This document shows, piece after piece, positions 1-13,800 of a stretch of DNA of 64,000 nt (position 1 is its first letter; each line of letters opens with the position of its first letter). The notes beneath the pieces are model-generated. The model was not told the DNA's origin and ran no database searches. It saw only the letters and a list, made by a program, of their open reading frames with translations. Made by a program: the position numbers and the translations under genes. This DNA is from Xestospongia muta (Eukaryota; Porifera; Demospongiae; Haplosclerida; Petrosiidae), in the NCBI GenBank assembly GCA_963693285.1, contig OY848931.1:2758144-2822143 (forward strand), written 5' to 3'.

Positions 1-1891
1 TAACTTGGTCTTTCCAGATAATATTAGCCTTCATTTCTAAACTTTCGGAGCAAAATATTTACAGCAGATACAACGCAGCCGCCATTTTCGACTAAACCAC
101 ACCCACAATATAAATTATAAATAATAATTATAATAAACTGTCATTCTGTTTCTTGGCGAAGGTTTTGGGCGTGGCTGGACAACTATACGAGAGAAACCAT
201 CACTAGAAAGTTAATTATAAAACAGCATGTTCAATATATCCAAATTTGGACAAGGGAAAGTTGTGGTCATTCTGAACAACGGCAATAATTATTCACTGAA
301 ATAGGATGAGAATTGAGACTATTGTCTGCAGCAGCGATACATTCTATAGAGTCGTTAGAGACAATAGAAGTAGCAGCTAATGAAAAATTAGGGGAATGAC
401 CAGGTGCACCAAAGTGATGTTAAGAGTGATGGGTCTGACATCTACAAGTACATGTAACTTGTGTATATCATCATTCGATTCATTAACAACTTTAAATTGT
501 ATTTGTCATGTGAATTGACTATTTATTTACTTTCCTGACTCAATAATATCATATTTAGCAAAGATGTCTAGTAGTGCATGGATATGAAGGTAAACTGCAA
601 ATATAACTACTCTGGAAATCTAATTTTGGATGAAATATAACCTTTATCTATACAGGTTGAACCATAATGAACTTCATTTGCATGTTGCAACTTGCAAGTA
701 TATTATCACCTTACTTAATATACTATTACCCATATAAGATAGCAGTTATCTAACTGCAGATAAAACATCTAACTCAAATAAAATTTTATTTTATCGCATC
801 CTATATAGCTAAGTGAAGTCTCTTAGATAGCTTTTGACTAGTCTCTAAATCTATAATATTTAACAGATAGTCCAGTATATTCAGGTCTTATATGCATGGA
901 TTAACTTTATATAATAATATTATGATTAATGAAACAATGATCATTACAGAGAACCAGGCTACTTTTATCTGGTGGATTAGACCAAACTTTTCTCTTATAC
1001 ATACATATGAAGTATTATAACATGTTATCATACCATTTCTTTAGAGGTGGATTCTCAATGAAATCTTGAATAACATATTCATCATTAGCTTTGTTGCTAC
1101 TATAGTGCTATATCAAAATATAAAAGTCACTGCAGTACCGTACACAATCTACACACGCACTTTTTGACATCATTTTCTACCTGATGGCATATAAATACAC
1201 ATCAATCAAGTAAATTGAAATTCATGTATGAATATTGAACTGGTAGAACCAGCACCCACTGTTTCCAGTTTCACTAATCTTCGAAAATATTAATACTATA
1301 TGATAGATTTGATTTGAGGTTCCTTTAAATTTTTGAATTTTTTAAGACTTATTATATTTTCTGTACCTCTTTCCTCAGAGTGTTGACAATGGATATATAC
1401 CTGGTAAAAAGGACAATTAGAATGAATTATACTATTCAAGATATTGTTGCCTTGGCATACTGCTTCCATAAACCTTCAATTTAAAGATATTTCAGTTTTG
1501 ATCCTTTTAGTTTACATACTCTACTTTCTAAGCACTATGAAAAATCTGACCTAACAAAAGCAGGCAATAACTGTGCACTTATTTTTGTATCATTTTTTCT
1601 AATGTCCCTAGACATCTTGAATTAGAAACAGATCTCTTCTGATATCTGATGAATGTGTGAGCCCATGGCCAGTACAGTCTGAATCAATGCAAATCTGTAT
1701 CATACTAAATTAATTATCAATCATTCCCTAAATCAGAATGTAAATCTAATGTTTATCACATTACGTACACCACTGAAATTACATCATTTTCCATACACAC
1801 GAAGTATTCTCAATTCGGTACCGCGACATAGTATGGGTGTGTTTGCCACACCTTTCTTTATTAATCTTTAATTAAGGAAGTATTCAAAGGA
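1..1891. other. AT-rich upstream region, no gene recognised
   Basis: This stretch has no long open frame and no recognisable domain, repeat array or RNA gene on either strand. It is very AT-rich with scattered short A/T runs. The promoter and any 5' untranslated exon of the BORCS6-like gene would lie here, but I see no convincing TATA box or initiator. Confidence 0.5.
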
Positions 1892-4800
1892 ATGGATGAC
1901 GATAGACACAGTATTAGAGTTGGTCGAAATGAAGTAGTGCAAGCATTGGTTGGCTCTCAGGATGAATTGGACCAATACCAGTCACCTTCTACTGGTAGTT
2001 TGAATTTAGACACAGCTTTACCCCTGGACCAATCCCAACTAATGGTGAATACATCAACGCTAGAATCTGAAGGCTTAATGTATGCTCATTTAGAAAAGCA
2101 GAAGCTTAAGCATTTAAACTACAGCCCATCTCCTCCTCCTGAATCAGCTCTAGATGTCTTAATATCAGAAAATGTAACAATAGACATTTCAACAAAAGAG
2201 GAAATAGACAGCGACATGGTATTGGTATGCCACCAGGATAACTCTGACAGAATGGAAAATCTATCTTCAGATCATCAAAGATCAGTAAGTTACAATTACT
2301 TCATTTAAACATCCTCATGGAGTATTGTATTAATTGTCTAGTTCCTAATTTTGTTTTCACACATTAATGTGCTAAATGTTATGATGAAAATTGTTAGAAT
2401 AATGTATATCATAGGTGTAAGAAGTAGGGCTGAGACGAAGGTCAAATGTTGACCTTCAAACCTTTGTCCCCCCCCCCCCCCCCTGCGCATGATTATTAGA
2501 TGTGTGGGTGGTAAATTAGGGTGTGGGTGGGCTTGGAGTATAACTATTAAAATTTATTACCGTATAGCGCTTTATTTTTGAGGAGCTTAAATTTCGAGGT
2601 TTTCGTGGATTTGGTCTTAGACATGAAAATTGTGCCTGCGAATTATATGGTATAATCAAGGTCAAGTATAGGGTCGATTTTAGCCACACCCTCACACACG
2701 TGATAAGTTAGAACTCAGCTCTGATTTGATTTGATTTCAGATTTGAGGCAGTCAAATCACAGTTTCTTATTGATGTAAAAGCAGTTGTTGAAATGGACGA
2801 GATTCCTCATGAATTGATCATAAACTGAGATCAGACAGGGATCCATTACGTTCCAGTGGGGTCATGGACTATGGAAAAAGAAGGAACTAAAAGGGTTCAG
2901 ATTATAAGGGTTGACGATAAATGTCAAATTACAGCTGTTCTAGCAGGACACTTCCTCCCCCCCCAACTCATATACAAAGGTACTACAAAGCGATATCTAC
3001 CAATGGTTCAATTTCCCCCAAAATGGCATGTTACATATAGCCATAACCACTAGGCAAATGAACAAACCATGAAAGATTACATTCAGAAGATCCTGCTACC
3101 ATACATTAGTGAGAAGAGAAAGGAACTTAAGCTTTTGCCAGAGCATCCTGCACTGGTACTTTTGACAAGTGTACTGGTTAAGGGACACAAGAGCTTTTTG
3201 ATCTTCTTCAAAATAACAATGTCAACATTGTTGTAGTTCCTGCTAACTACTGACAGGTTACAACCACTTGATGTAAGTGTAAACAAACCTGTGAAGGAAT
3301 TTTTGTGTAAGCAATTTCATGGATGGTATGCAGAACAAATCTGCAAACAGCTGCACACACAAGAGTCTCAATTTGTGCCTGTTGATCTTAAATTGAGCAC
3401 CATGAAGCCATTAGGAGCTCAATGGATGATAAAGCTTCAAGATTATCTCAAAACAAAACTTGAATTGCTTCAGAACGGTTCAGGAAGATTGGGATCACAG
3501 GATGCCTTTCATATACATACAATCATAATGGTGAACATATCTTATTTACATACAATCACAATGGTGATTCTATTCATTGTTGGGAATAATGACATAACTC
3601 CATCATTGAAACATTTAACTAAATGAGCTCTCATTTCTTTCTGATAGAACTTGAGTGAGTTGGCTCCAAAAGCGATTCCAGTAGCTATGGCAATCGCAAA
3701 TAGACCACAATCTATACTTCCTTCTTGTTTCTGGGTGTCCATCATCTCAATGGTGGTGGATCCAAATAGGTTACCTATAACCTCAGTTGTTGTCTTGTCA
3801 ATAGAGGTATAAACCGAGTCATAAACACACACCACACCATTCTTGCTCCTAACAGTTGAAGCAACAATCCAATGGTCCCCACAACTATGAATCACCTGAA
3901 TCTGGTTCTTTACAGCTTCTTTCACTTGCTCCTTAGATTGAAGGAGTATTGACTGAAGTCCACCAAGCTTAGGGAACTGCTTCTTTAAGACCTGCTGGGC
4001 AAAGTTGATATGAAGATCTGATAGATTTCTCCCACACACAATACTCTCAGTTTCTGGACTACCGTTCACATCTGTAGCATTTTCAAGCTTTTTTTTCTTC
4101 TTTGTTGGCTCATTCTCGTTTCTAGTAGTGCTTGTAGATAAAGCATACTTGATAAGCTTTTCAGCTTTAGCCACATACTTCACATCCCCCTCAAATTTCA
4201 GTAAGCAAGGGATTTCTAATCCACCCTGAGGTAAATCTTCAGAGTACCTTCTACAGGAGGCTGTAATTTGAGACACTATTGTGCCCCCTCATTGAAGAAA
4301 CAAGGAGCAGATGGATGATATTTTTTTGGGAACATGGCCTACAGTAGTAGTTCCATGAAGCACAGCCACAGCGAAGGGATCTTGAGTGTTTCCGTATTCC
4401 TTTCTTCATGGCAGTTTTTCCCCAACAATAGGAGTCCAAAGGCACTGGTATACATGGTAGCCACGAACCATCGCTTCAACACTAAAAGTAGCCATTGCAA
4501 TAGACCCATGTGCACTACTCTTGCGGGCTAGGAGCGGAGTTTACTAATTGCAGCAACCTCGAAATTTATTCCGCGAAATAATTCAGTTATAGCAATCCTC
4601 TAAATTTTAGCTCCTTGAAAATAAAGCGCTATATGGTAGTATTATTGTTCAAAAAAATTAGTGCATCAATTTTTTTGGTTTGAGACAATTTTTTCATTTG
4701 GTGACTGTTAGTCCAGCAGTTGAGAAAACTTGTTCTGAAGGTGTTGATGTTGCTGGAAGGCATAGTTACACTCTGACTACTTTAGCAAGTTTCGGGTAGT

Positions 4801-7800
4801 GCTTACTGTTTGCTTTCCACCACAATAATGGAGACTCATTATGGAGAGCAGGATTTTCAGAAAAATACTGATCAAGTTCAGAAATAGTGGATGCATACAG
4901 TGCTTGCTTCTTCTGGTCCTTGTAAGACATCAAGAGCACTCTTCTTCCTTTTTGGAGTAGATTCAAGTGATATTTCACAGCCTTGTGTGTTATCAAGAGC
5001 TTCCATGTATTTGATAATTTTCTCTTTCAGATCTTTTTGCTCATCAGCTTTTAGTTTAGAGAGTACACAGTCCTTGAAACGGGGATTGAGAGATGAGCTA
5101 AGAAGAAGGGGACTAGAAACATCAAAAACATCAAGTTTCCATCTTCACTTAATTTGAGATGAAACAGCTTCTTTAAATTGGCAAATTGCCATTGAATCTG
5201 CTTCATCATCACTTGCTGGTGCTTTCAAGTGATCAAGAAGCCCATAAAGAACAGGAAGGATTGAAGAGGCTGAAATATTTTCTTCATAACTAAGAAAAGT
5301 TGTTGCAATGTTGAATGGTTCAAGGATTTTTACTAATTCCTCAGCCAACTCCACTGCTCACTTCTTAAATCAAGGCTGCGATCACTTTTTTTGTTACATT
5401 TTCATCTGATAGCACAAATGTTTTTATTTACTTGTTTGTTTAATTTATTTTAAATGCAAGGGTTTTGACAATAGCAAAAGCTATAGCTTGCAGGAAGGCA
5501 ATTAGATTTTGTATTTAACCAACTTGCAAAAACTTTCTTACACATTGTGATGAAAATATTATTATTATTTATAATATTTAAATAAGGTGATAACAAGAAA
5601 ATAGCTGGGAAATTAGAATGATTTCATCATGAGTTCTGGACAACAAGAATCTGCCATTGCTTTTCTAGCAGACTCAATACCTCTTTCTTCTCAAATAGCT
5701 TTAAATAAAACTATACAACTTTGCTTTTGTGTCTAATTTTATCCAAATCTGCCATGTGATTTAATTAGCACAGCTGTCACATGGATTTAATTTCTCGTAC
5801 ATCTTCATCATACCTTCTTCTTTCATTTCCTCCATGTATAATTTAAGTGAAATAGTCAATTCTCACTAACAGGGTTGTCCAGTTACCTTGAAAAATACCT
5901 GACATTTTATGATAGCACCTGGTTTGAGTTTGTATATTGCCGCATTAATATTCTGGTTGTTACAAAGTTAATTTCATTGGATTGGTCTTGTTCATGTGGT
6001 TCTTATAATAGTATTAATAAAATTACTGGCATGTTCTAAGTATTCTCTTTGACAACCATCTATATAAATTTGGTAAATAATCTTCCATAAAGAATCACTT
6101 CCACTTCAAAGTCAAAAGAATGGAGGAGAGTATACTCATCAATTAACTTGTGTGTCTGATAATTGCTGGTAAGGCTTATCTTTTCTCAGCACATTTTATG
6201 TGGCCCTCCTGACTTTTGGATTTGTCTGAGTAATCACATTGTGGGTGATAAGAAACCCTTTACATCTGCCAGATCCATCTGTGGGTTTAAAATATCTTAA
6301 AAGAAATGAGCTGTTTCATATTTTGACATGAAGATGCAACACATGCATTTCATATCCCAAATATTTCTAATATCAATATTCAATTTACAGTAATTTTATA
6401 GTGTGTTTCATTTTTTTATACTCAGAAATTCAGTCAGTTTACTGTATTGGTACTGTTATGTTAATGGTCCTTAATTTTGTGTTTACTAAAAGGATTTTTG
6501 TATGGCAATTCATTCTTTTCCAAAGTGCCTGGACTGCTTTCCATAACTTTGTATACAAACAACAATTTGCTGAGACCTCACTAAGATGACCCAGATGTCA
6601 TAAAAACAGACTTTTTATAACAAAAATTCAACAGAAACAACACAAGGATTAATTTTTCTTAGATTCTTAGGTTCATATTTTTATCAGTTGGTCGGAAATG
6701 CTTACAATTTATTATTATAGTCAATTAATTCAAGATTTGATCATTAATTTTGTTCACACCGTTCTTCCTTACTAGTGTTGTAATTGATAGGAATTTGGTA
6801 TAAAGGAATGAAGATTTGTTTGAGGAACATTTCACTGGCAATATAAAATCTGTATTATTTCCTTTAAAATAAGTTACCTGACATCAGTGTAGTAACCTGT
6901 GTTTACATGCATGCATCAACTCTCTATGATACTATCCTGATTAATAAAGAATAATGAAAGTTAAGATGGCTATTTACTAAAAAACAATTTATCTGCAACA
7001 TGTAGCAATAAGAAAAAACATTGTTTAGCTATGTTATATAGATTTATCACACTGCTTCTGTCTTTCAATTAACTTTTATCCAAAGCATCTACGCTTTTAC
7101 AGATCACAAAGTTTACCCCTTAGGAACATTTATTTTACAATAAGATTTCGGACTGGCTATTGCATTATAAAAATAATTTATGATATTTTATTATATATGC
7201 TAAAGGAAACATGCCACAATCTAAAAGCCTGAGTTAGAACACTTCATGTCACTACCAATATCTATCACTGTACATTGCATTTATTTTGAAGGAAAATATG
7301 TACTTGAATAGTACATCGATTATTAATTTATATATATTAATTTTTCATATTACAGTCATTGCAATATGGACCAATCAATCCAAATATTCTACTTGACCTT
7401 GAGAAGCATTCACAAGAGTTAGGATTACGACTGGAGCAGATGTTAGGTGGACTGGAAACTAACCTCATGGCTGTAAGGATTTCATTATAAAAGCTATATA
7501 TATTCAACAATATTACATAGGCATATGAGGACTATTATTATTGGGGGGGGGGGGGCTGACAGGGATAAGATATGATTGTAATATTGAAATATCAAATATA
7601 ACTACATAGGAGGCTCATGGGGAGAGCTGGAGGGGCTAGAGCCCCCCCAATATTTAGAAAGAGGGGGCTCCCCCCCCACATTTTTATTGCTTGCTACTTA
7701 CCCCACAAAAAGAATCTAAGTTAATCTTATTGGTGTTGATGAAACTGTCAAAAGTTTTGACATATTTGCAGGCCACAATGACGGAAAAACGGCTTAACAA

Positions 7801-10800
7801 TTGTCTGGTCCTTCATGTACACAAATGCATAACTAATGAGTGTGATCTTGTTGAAATAGCTAAGGAATTTGTTATGGTAAATGATGAGTAAAGGAAATAC
7901 TTTGGTACATTTTAAATTAATGTTGGTAATACTGATTGTGATTATATCAAACATACTTTCTGCATTATGGATACATTTGTGTCTGCATATTCATCACATA
8001 GTTATGGTGTGAGCCCCCCCCCAAAAAAATATAAGTGCCTCATCAGCCTATGAACTATTAATCATTGAATATCCTAAAATAGTTTTCCTTTTAGGCTTAT
8101 GGGACATAAATTCTTTTGCTATTTGTTTGATATCTAGAGAGTTCGTTTAAGCTTTGTGCAAGTGTCTTATCTGTTTCTGTTAGATCATTGTACAAGAAAG
8201 TGTGCATAACCACAAATTAGAAGTGCAAGTGTCATTGTTGTAGTTGTAAACGTTTGATAACTATTGGGGGGGCTGAACCCCATATGAAAATATTGGGGGG
8301 CTCCAGCCCCTTCAGCCCCCCCTTCCTACGCCTATGTATTAGTATTAATGATATTGTGAACTGCAGGTTTAGTTGGAATAACATTACATCCTACCCATCT
8401 TATGTACTGTACATAGGGCATACTAATAATTACAGGACTGATTCCCATGTCCTGTGTCCACCTTGTGTCTCATGCATGGGATATCCTAGGAATCATTGAA
8501 CTGATTTACATGTCCTATAGGAATCCTTAGGGTAGCATTAATACTATCCCATTGTATGTGCTATACTTAGAACATGTTATAAATAACTGGACTTAATTTT
8601 TATGATAAATCATTGGAAAATCCTATAACCTATCTCCTGTACATGGAACATCCTGGACTGAGTTTCATGTCCTGTGGTAATCCTATATGAATCATAGGAC
8701 TCTTACTAGAGATTCCTATCCTGTATCCTATATACATGAGACATTATATGGTTTCCTGGACTAATTCATATGTCCTGTGGAATCCTGTAGTAGGACTCAT
8801 TACTAGAGAATCCTATGTCCTGTCCTGTACAAGAAACATCCTTGGAATTACTGGACTGATTTGTATGCCATGTGGGAATGCTATGAGAACCCTAGGACTA
8901 TTCTTTTCAATGTCCTGTATTTGTGTGTGTGTGTGTATATATATAATTCATACAGGTTTTTTTTATAAACGCGTTTAATTACATAAAGTTAAAAGAAGGA
9001 AGTTTAATGATTTCTGTCTCATTATCTAAGCCACGAAGAGAGAAGATGAAAAACATAAACATATGCTGTGTCGTTTTGAATGTCATCTTTCTGTATTATG
9101 ACAATCAAGAAAACACCTGTTCACACTTGTCTTTTTTAATCTAGATAAGGAAACATTATTATTAATAAAACATACTTAAGGTCATAGCATTTGTATGCCC
9201 ACTTACATTTTCTATAACTGTGAACAATTTTGGACCACAGTGTTGTTTGCACCAACTGTCAATGTGATTAACCATGTGTATTTGTGGCAATCACATTTTG
9301 TTGTAGGAGTGCAATCTTTTTAGTCAATATTATTTGCATACTTATAAAGTTGACAGGCATGATCATGCAAATGAAATCGGGAATTGTTATACAATCAGTT
9401 AATAATTTATTTTAATCAGAATTCATTTTGTTGCTTTGTGAAGACATATAGTGCAAACAAATACTGCAATTAAATATGAATTAGGGACTGATGATAATTC
9501 AAACCTAACATTTCCGGAGATATGGTATATTTGTTCATACTCAACTCACTAGGTTTTTCCTGTCTTCTGCTAGGACAGCACTGATTGCTTGCTGTTGCTC
9601 TATGATACATGACACCATGTTATAAGTTGATCCCAACTTGTAGCAACTGATCTTATCAACTTGTGTTGGGGATGGTCTAAGGCTTCCTGTTTTCCTGTTC
9701 CAAACGTAGGTCTCGGTTCTTCTTCCAGCTGCAATGAAAAGTTCCACCAGAGATTGACACCTTGCAATCGCACAACTAACTTGATCAACTTGAAGACTTT
9801 TTTTGATGGCCAAGTCAAGGTTATAGCCAAAACAAGTCAGATATAACATGTCAAGGCATCTAAAGGCAGACACAATGTTGGAGCCATTGTCAGTTGTAAT
9901 AGCAACAATCTGTTCAATTGTCAGCTCCCAGTTGGCTAACACATTGGTAACTGCTTCTGAAAGATTCTGGCCAGTGTGGTCCTCAAACGCTGGAAAACTA
10001 CCAAGACAGAATGACTGCAGACTCCACTCATTATCAATGGAGTGAACAGTAAATGTCATGTATGGAATAGCAGAGCAACTTGTCCACATGTCAGTGGTAG
10101 CTGAGAAATACTTGGCTTGTGTTAGCATAGGCTTGACTACAGAATCTTGGTCATGGCTGTATAACTTTGGTTGCTCATACTCACAAAGTGCCTTTGTGAA
10201 GGGAGTTAACTTGCAGACAATTTTTTTAAAACCTGGCTTTCCACCGTATGTAAAGAATGCATGTCCTGTCCTTAGCCAAAAAATACATCACAGCATAGTT
10301 GAGATCCTGAGCAATGGATGAATGAGTGGCATACTTAGCAGATTGCTCAATACTCTGTTGTAGGGTGGGTTGAGCCACAACAGCTGCCGCCGTACTACCA
10401 GCTGTTCCTTTTCTAGCAATCTTGGGATATGCTTCAGAATACAGGTCAGGGTGATGTTCTCTTAGGTGACTTAATACATTAGTAGTGTTGCCTCCCTTTG
10501 CTGACACGCTTTTTCCACATGAACGACATACTGGGAAGGTGGCTTCTTCTGAAATCATGCTCCCTTCAGGATTGATGTTAAGCCCAAAGTAATCCCAAAC
10601 AACACTAGTTATGTTGGGCTTTTTGATCATTAGTATACCACAGCAAAGTAGAACATGACTTGACGAAGTAGAAGAGGCAGCCATTTTAACTTGGCAGGCA
10701 ATTTGACATGTGGTTTGAAATGAAGTGCACATGCAGATAGACGGTATGTGCAAACATTGCCAAGTACAACTTTTAGTTGGTTACGATAATCATCTGTCAA

Positions 10801-13800
10801 AATATTGTGGTTATACCACCTAATTGATTTACCTCCCAACCCTAGTATTAGACCTAAATCCTGATTTATTGCCCCAAAACAAAGCTGAGGTGTGAATGTT
10901 TTTCATTCCATTTCTTGTTTTACAAACAGCATATAACATGTATGTCTTCTTAGTACAGCCCTCAGCATCACATTCAGCTGATATCACAGGTTTTATGTTG
11001 TAGAAGATTCCAAGTTGGTAGAGTTAAATTTATTATATTGAAAGAACTGGAGGAACTCTCCTCACAAAAATCAACTTTCTTTATGTAATAGTACAAGATG
11101 TGACATAGAACGTTCTAGTAAATAGCAGAAAAAATCACGTGACAAAACAGTTCTAGAAGATAACAGAACAATACCTGTGTATACAGAATTACCACAGTAC
11201 ATAAACAAAGAACTTTCTAGTTCATCCCATTCCTATCCTCTTCTCCAGCAATAACCTAGTTTGGAGCACATCAAGAGAGTGGATCGGCATTCTTGTTCAT
11301 TTGACCTTATGATGATGCTTAACAACAAATGAGTATGGTTGAAGGGATAAACTCCAATGAGTTAGTCTTTGATTGTTCTCTTTGAGTCAATCCAACCATA
11401 CGAGGGCATGATGGTCAGTATGGATCTCAAATTGTCTTCCAAGTAGGTATACCTTGAATGCTTCAATTCCAAGCTTTATGGTGAGGAATTCTTTCTCCAC
11501 TGTGGAGTAAGCTTCCTTCTTCGGCAAGAGCTTTCTACTGAAATACCCAACTGGGTGGTCAGTTCCATCACTATCCCATTGGCTGAGGACAACACCAACT
11601 CCTCGATTGGACACGTCAGTCTGAAGAATAAACAGCTTAGAGAAATCTAGACTTTGTAACACTGGTTCAGAGCATAACAGTTACTTTAACTTCACACTCT
11701 TCTGTCCATCTAACTAAAATTGAGAGCTTTCTTCTTCGTTAGGTCCATCAGAAATGCAGCAACTGTAGAATATGAAGGAATAAGCCTCCGATAATATCTG
11801 GTCAGTCCCAAGAATATCCTGACTTTGAGGTAGGAAATAACTCCACTGCTTTCAACTTCTCTGACTCAGGGCGTACTTCATCACTCCCTAGAGTATGTCC
11901 TAGATAACAACACTGATCCTTACCCAATTGGCATTTTTTGGCTTTCACTGTTAGACCCAGCACTTCTGATACTGTTGTTTAAAACTCGAGTGAGATGTCC
12001 CAAGTGCTCACTCCAGCTGTCACTGATAATCACAACACCATCCAAATATGCTGCTGCAAATGTTTCCATACCATGTAAGACTTTATCCATTAATTGTTGA
12101 AATATTGCCGATGCACCTTGGAGACCAAATGGCATAACATTGAACTGAATTAGCCTAAAAGGTGTTGCAAATACTGTCTTCGGTCGGCTATTTTTGGCAA
12201 CTGGAACTTACCAATAACCACAAGTAAGGTCCAATGCTGACATGATCTTGGGCTTGGCAACTCAGTCATATTGCATCACCTTCCAAGAATCCATTCAAAT
12301 GCCAGTAATCAACACACAGCTGCAATGTTCCATCTTTCTTTACCAGTACCGCTGGAGCACTCCAAGCACTAGATGCTGGCTCTATAAATTCCCTGGTGGA
12401 GCATTTCATCCAACTCTTGCTTCACAGTGTCTCGATAGGACTGTGGTAGGTAGTAAGCTGGCAGTCACACTGGATGGGGATCTCTAGTGAGATCATGATG
12501 TTCCACCAAATCTGTACGACCAGGAGTATTACTAATCACATCATTAAATCCCTCCAACAACTGCATCAGGTCCTCCCGTTGTGATTATGTGAGATTATTT
12601 CCAAAAATTGGTCGACTTTTGACTGTGTGTTACTACTCTCTGACCAGGTAGGTATGTCCTGCTCCCCATCCTATACCTCTGTACTATATAGAGCAGTGCT
12701 TGACAGGGCATACCACTCACATAACATGTTGACATGGAACAACTGTTTCCTTTTTCTTTGATCATACATGTCCACAATATAATTTAAATCTCGTACAGCC
12801 CTTGTCATTTGTGCAAGCAGCTTAATACTGGATGTGGGAAGAGGCACCAACACTTGCTGTCCTGGCTTGAACTTCCTGTAGGTGGGTATTGCTGTTATAC
12901 CATTTCCGTTGCTTCTCCTGGGCATTAGATAAATTACTCTTCACCAGCTCTGTCGTTTTTGCTAGTTTGTCACGAATTGAGAAGATATGGGATACCACAC
13001 TGTCTTCTCCAGGCCTTCCAGCTTTCCAGGTATTCTTCAACACATCCAAAAGGACCATTCACAGCTTGCCTATACAAAAGTTCAAAAGGAGAGAACCCCA
13101 CGAATGACCGAGGTACCTCTTGATAAGCAAACAGGAGATGGTGCAACATTTTGTTCCAGTACTTGCCTTCACTTTTTGTCGCCTTCTTTAACATGGACTT
13201 CAGGGATTGGTTAAAACGTTTTACAAGCCCGTTAGTTAGCAGATGGTAAGGACTTGTTCGTAACTGATGGATGTAAAGCATTTTGTATAATTCTGATAAG
13301 AGTTTAGATGTATAGTTTTCCTCTTGGTCTGTGACGATCTTGTCTGGGATGCCCACAAAAGCAAAAATGTGGACTAGTTCCTTGACAATGTATTCAGCAT
13401 CAATTGATTGTAAGACAACAGCCTCAGCATACCAAGTCGCCTAGTCACACAAGACCAGAATGTATCGTTTTCCTGACTGACTGTGAGGGAGAAGTCCGAC
13501 AATATCCATAGTAACTCTCTTGAATGGAGTATCAATAATAGGGAGTGGAATGAGTGGTGCTGGTTGAGCCATGTTCTGGATGATCCACAGGTCCGGCAGT
13601 ACCCAGCAATGTCTCTGTATATAGTTGGCCAATAGAACCACTGTAAGACACAATGTAGTAGCTCTTCCATCAAGGAACGCCTCTTCAGGTACTAGTTTTT
13701 GATGCACTAGATTCCTTGAACAACCTGTGTCTAATAGAATATTCTTCACATATTTACCCTCTACACCCTCTACTGTCCCAGATCTCAATTACTCCAGCCT

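Larger units (their letters stand above)
2560..4636. mobile_element. pogo/Tc1-mariner-like TIR element with TA duplication
   Basis: The left end reads CCGTATAGCGCTTTATTTT and the right end is its imperfect inverse, ending GCGCTATATGG. Similarity extends about 40 bp into each arm (GAGGAGCTTAAATTTCGAGG versus GGAGCTAAAATTTAGAGG). TA dinucleotides flank both ends at 2558-2559 and 4637-4638, as expected for pogo/Tc1-mariner insertion. Inside are a plus-strand DDE-type transposase remnant and a convergent minus-strand HIRAN-like/Ulp1-like gene remnant. The element is 2,077 bp and lies in intron 1 of the BORCS6-like gene. Both genes have stops, so this copy is not autonomous. Confidence 0.75.
2424..5400 (-). 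mobile_element. Possible hAT remnant interrupted by a pogo-like element
   Basis: The C-terminal part of a hAT transposase lies at 4692-5400 on the minus strand. Around 2424, on its 3' side, is a hAT-terminus-like sequence (TAGGGCTGAGACGAAGG). Between them sits the complete TIR-bounded pogo-like element at 2560-4636. The simplest reading is a hAT element later invaded by the pogo-like one in its 3' flank. No matching second hAT terminus was found beyond 5.4 kb, so the outer boundary is uncertain. Confidence 0.35.

Noticed and set aside
6401..6589. 62-codon Phe-rich plus-strand frame
   Set aside because: Chance frame in T-rich intron sequence.
4692..10842. The two hAT coding remnants as halves of one split element
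   Set aside because: BORCS6-like exon 2 (7356-7472) lies between them with intact splice sites, so separate insertions are more likely.
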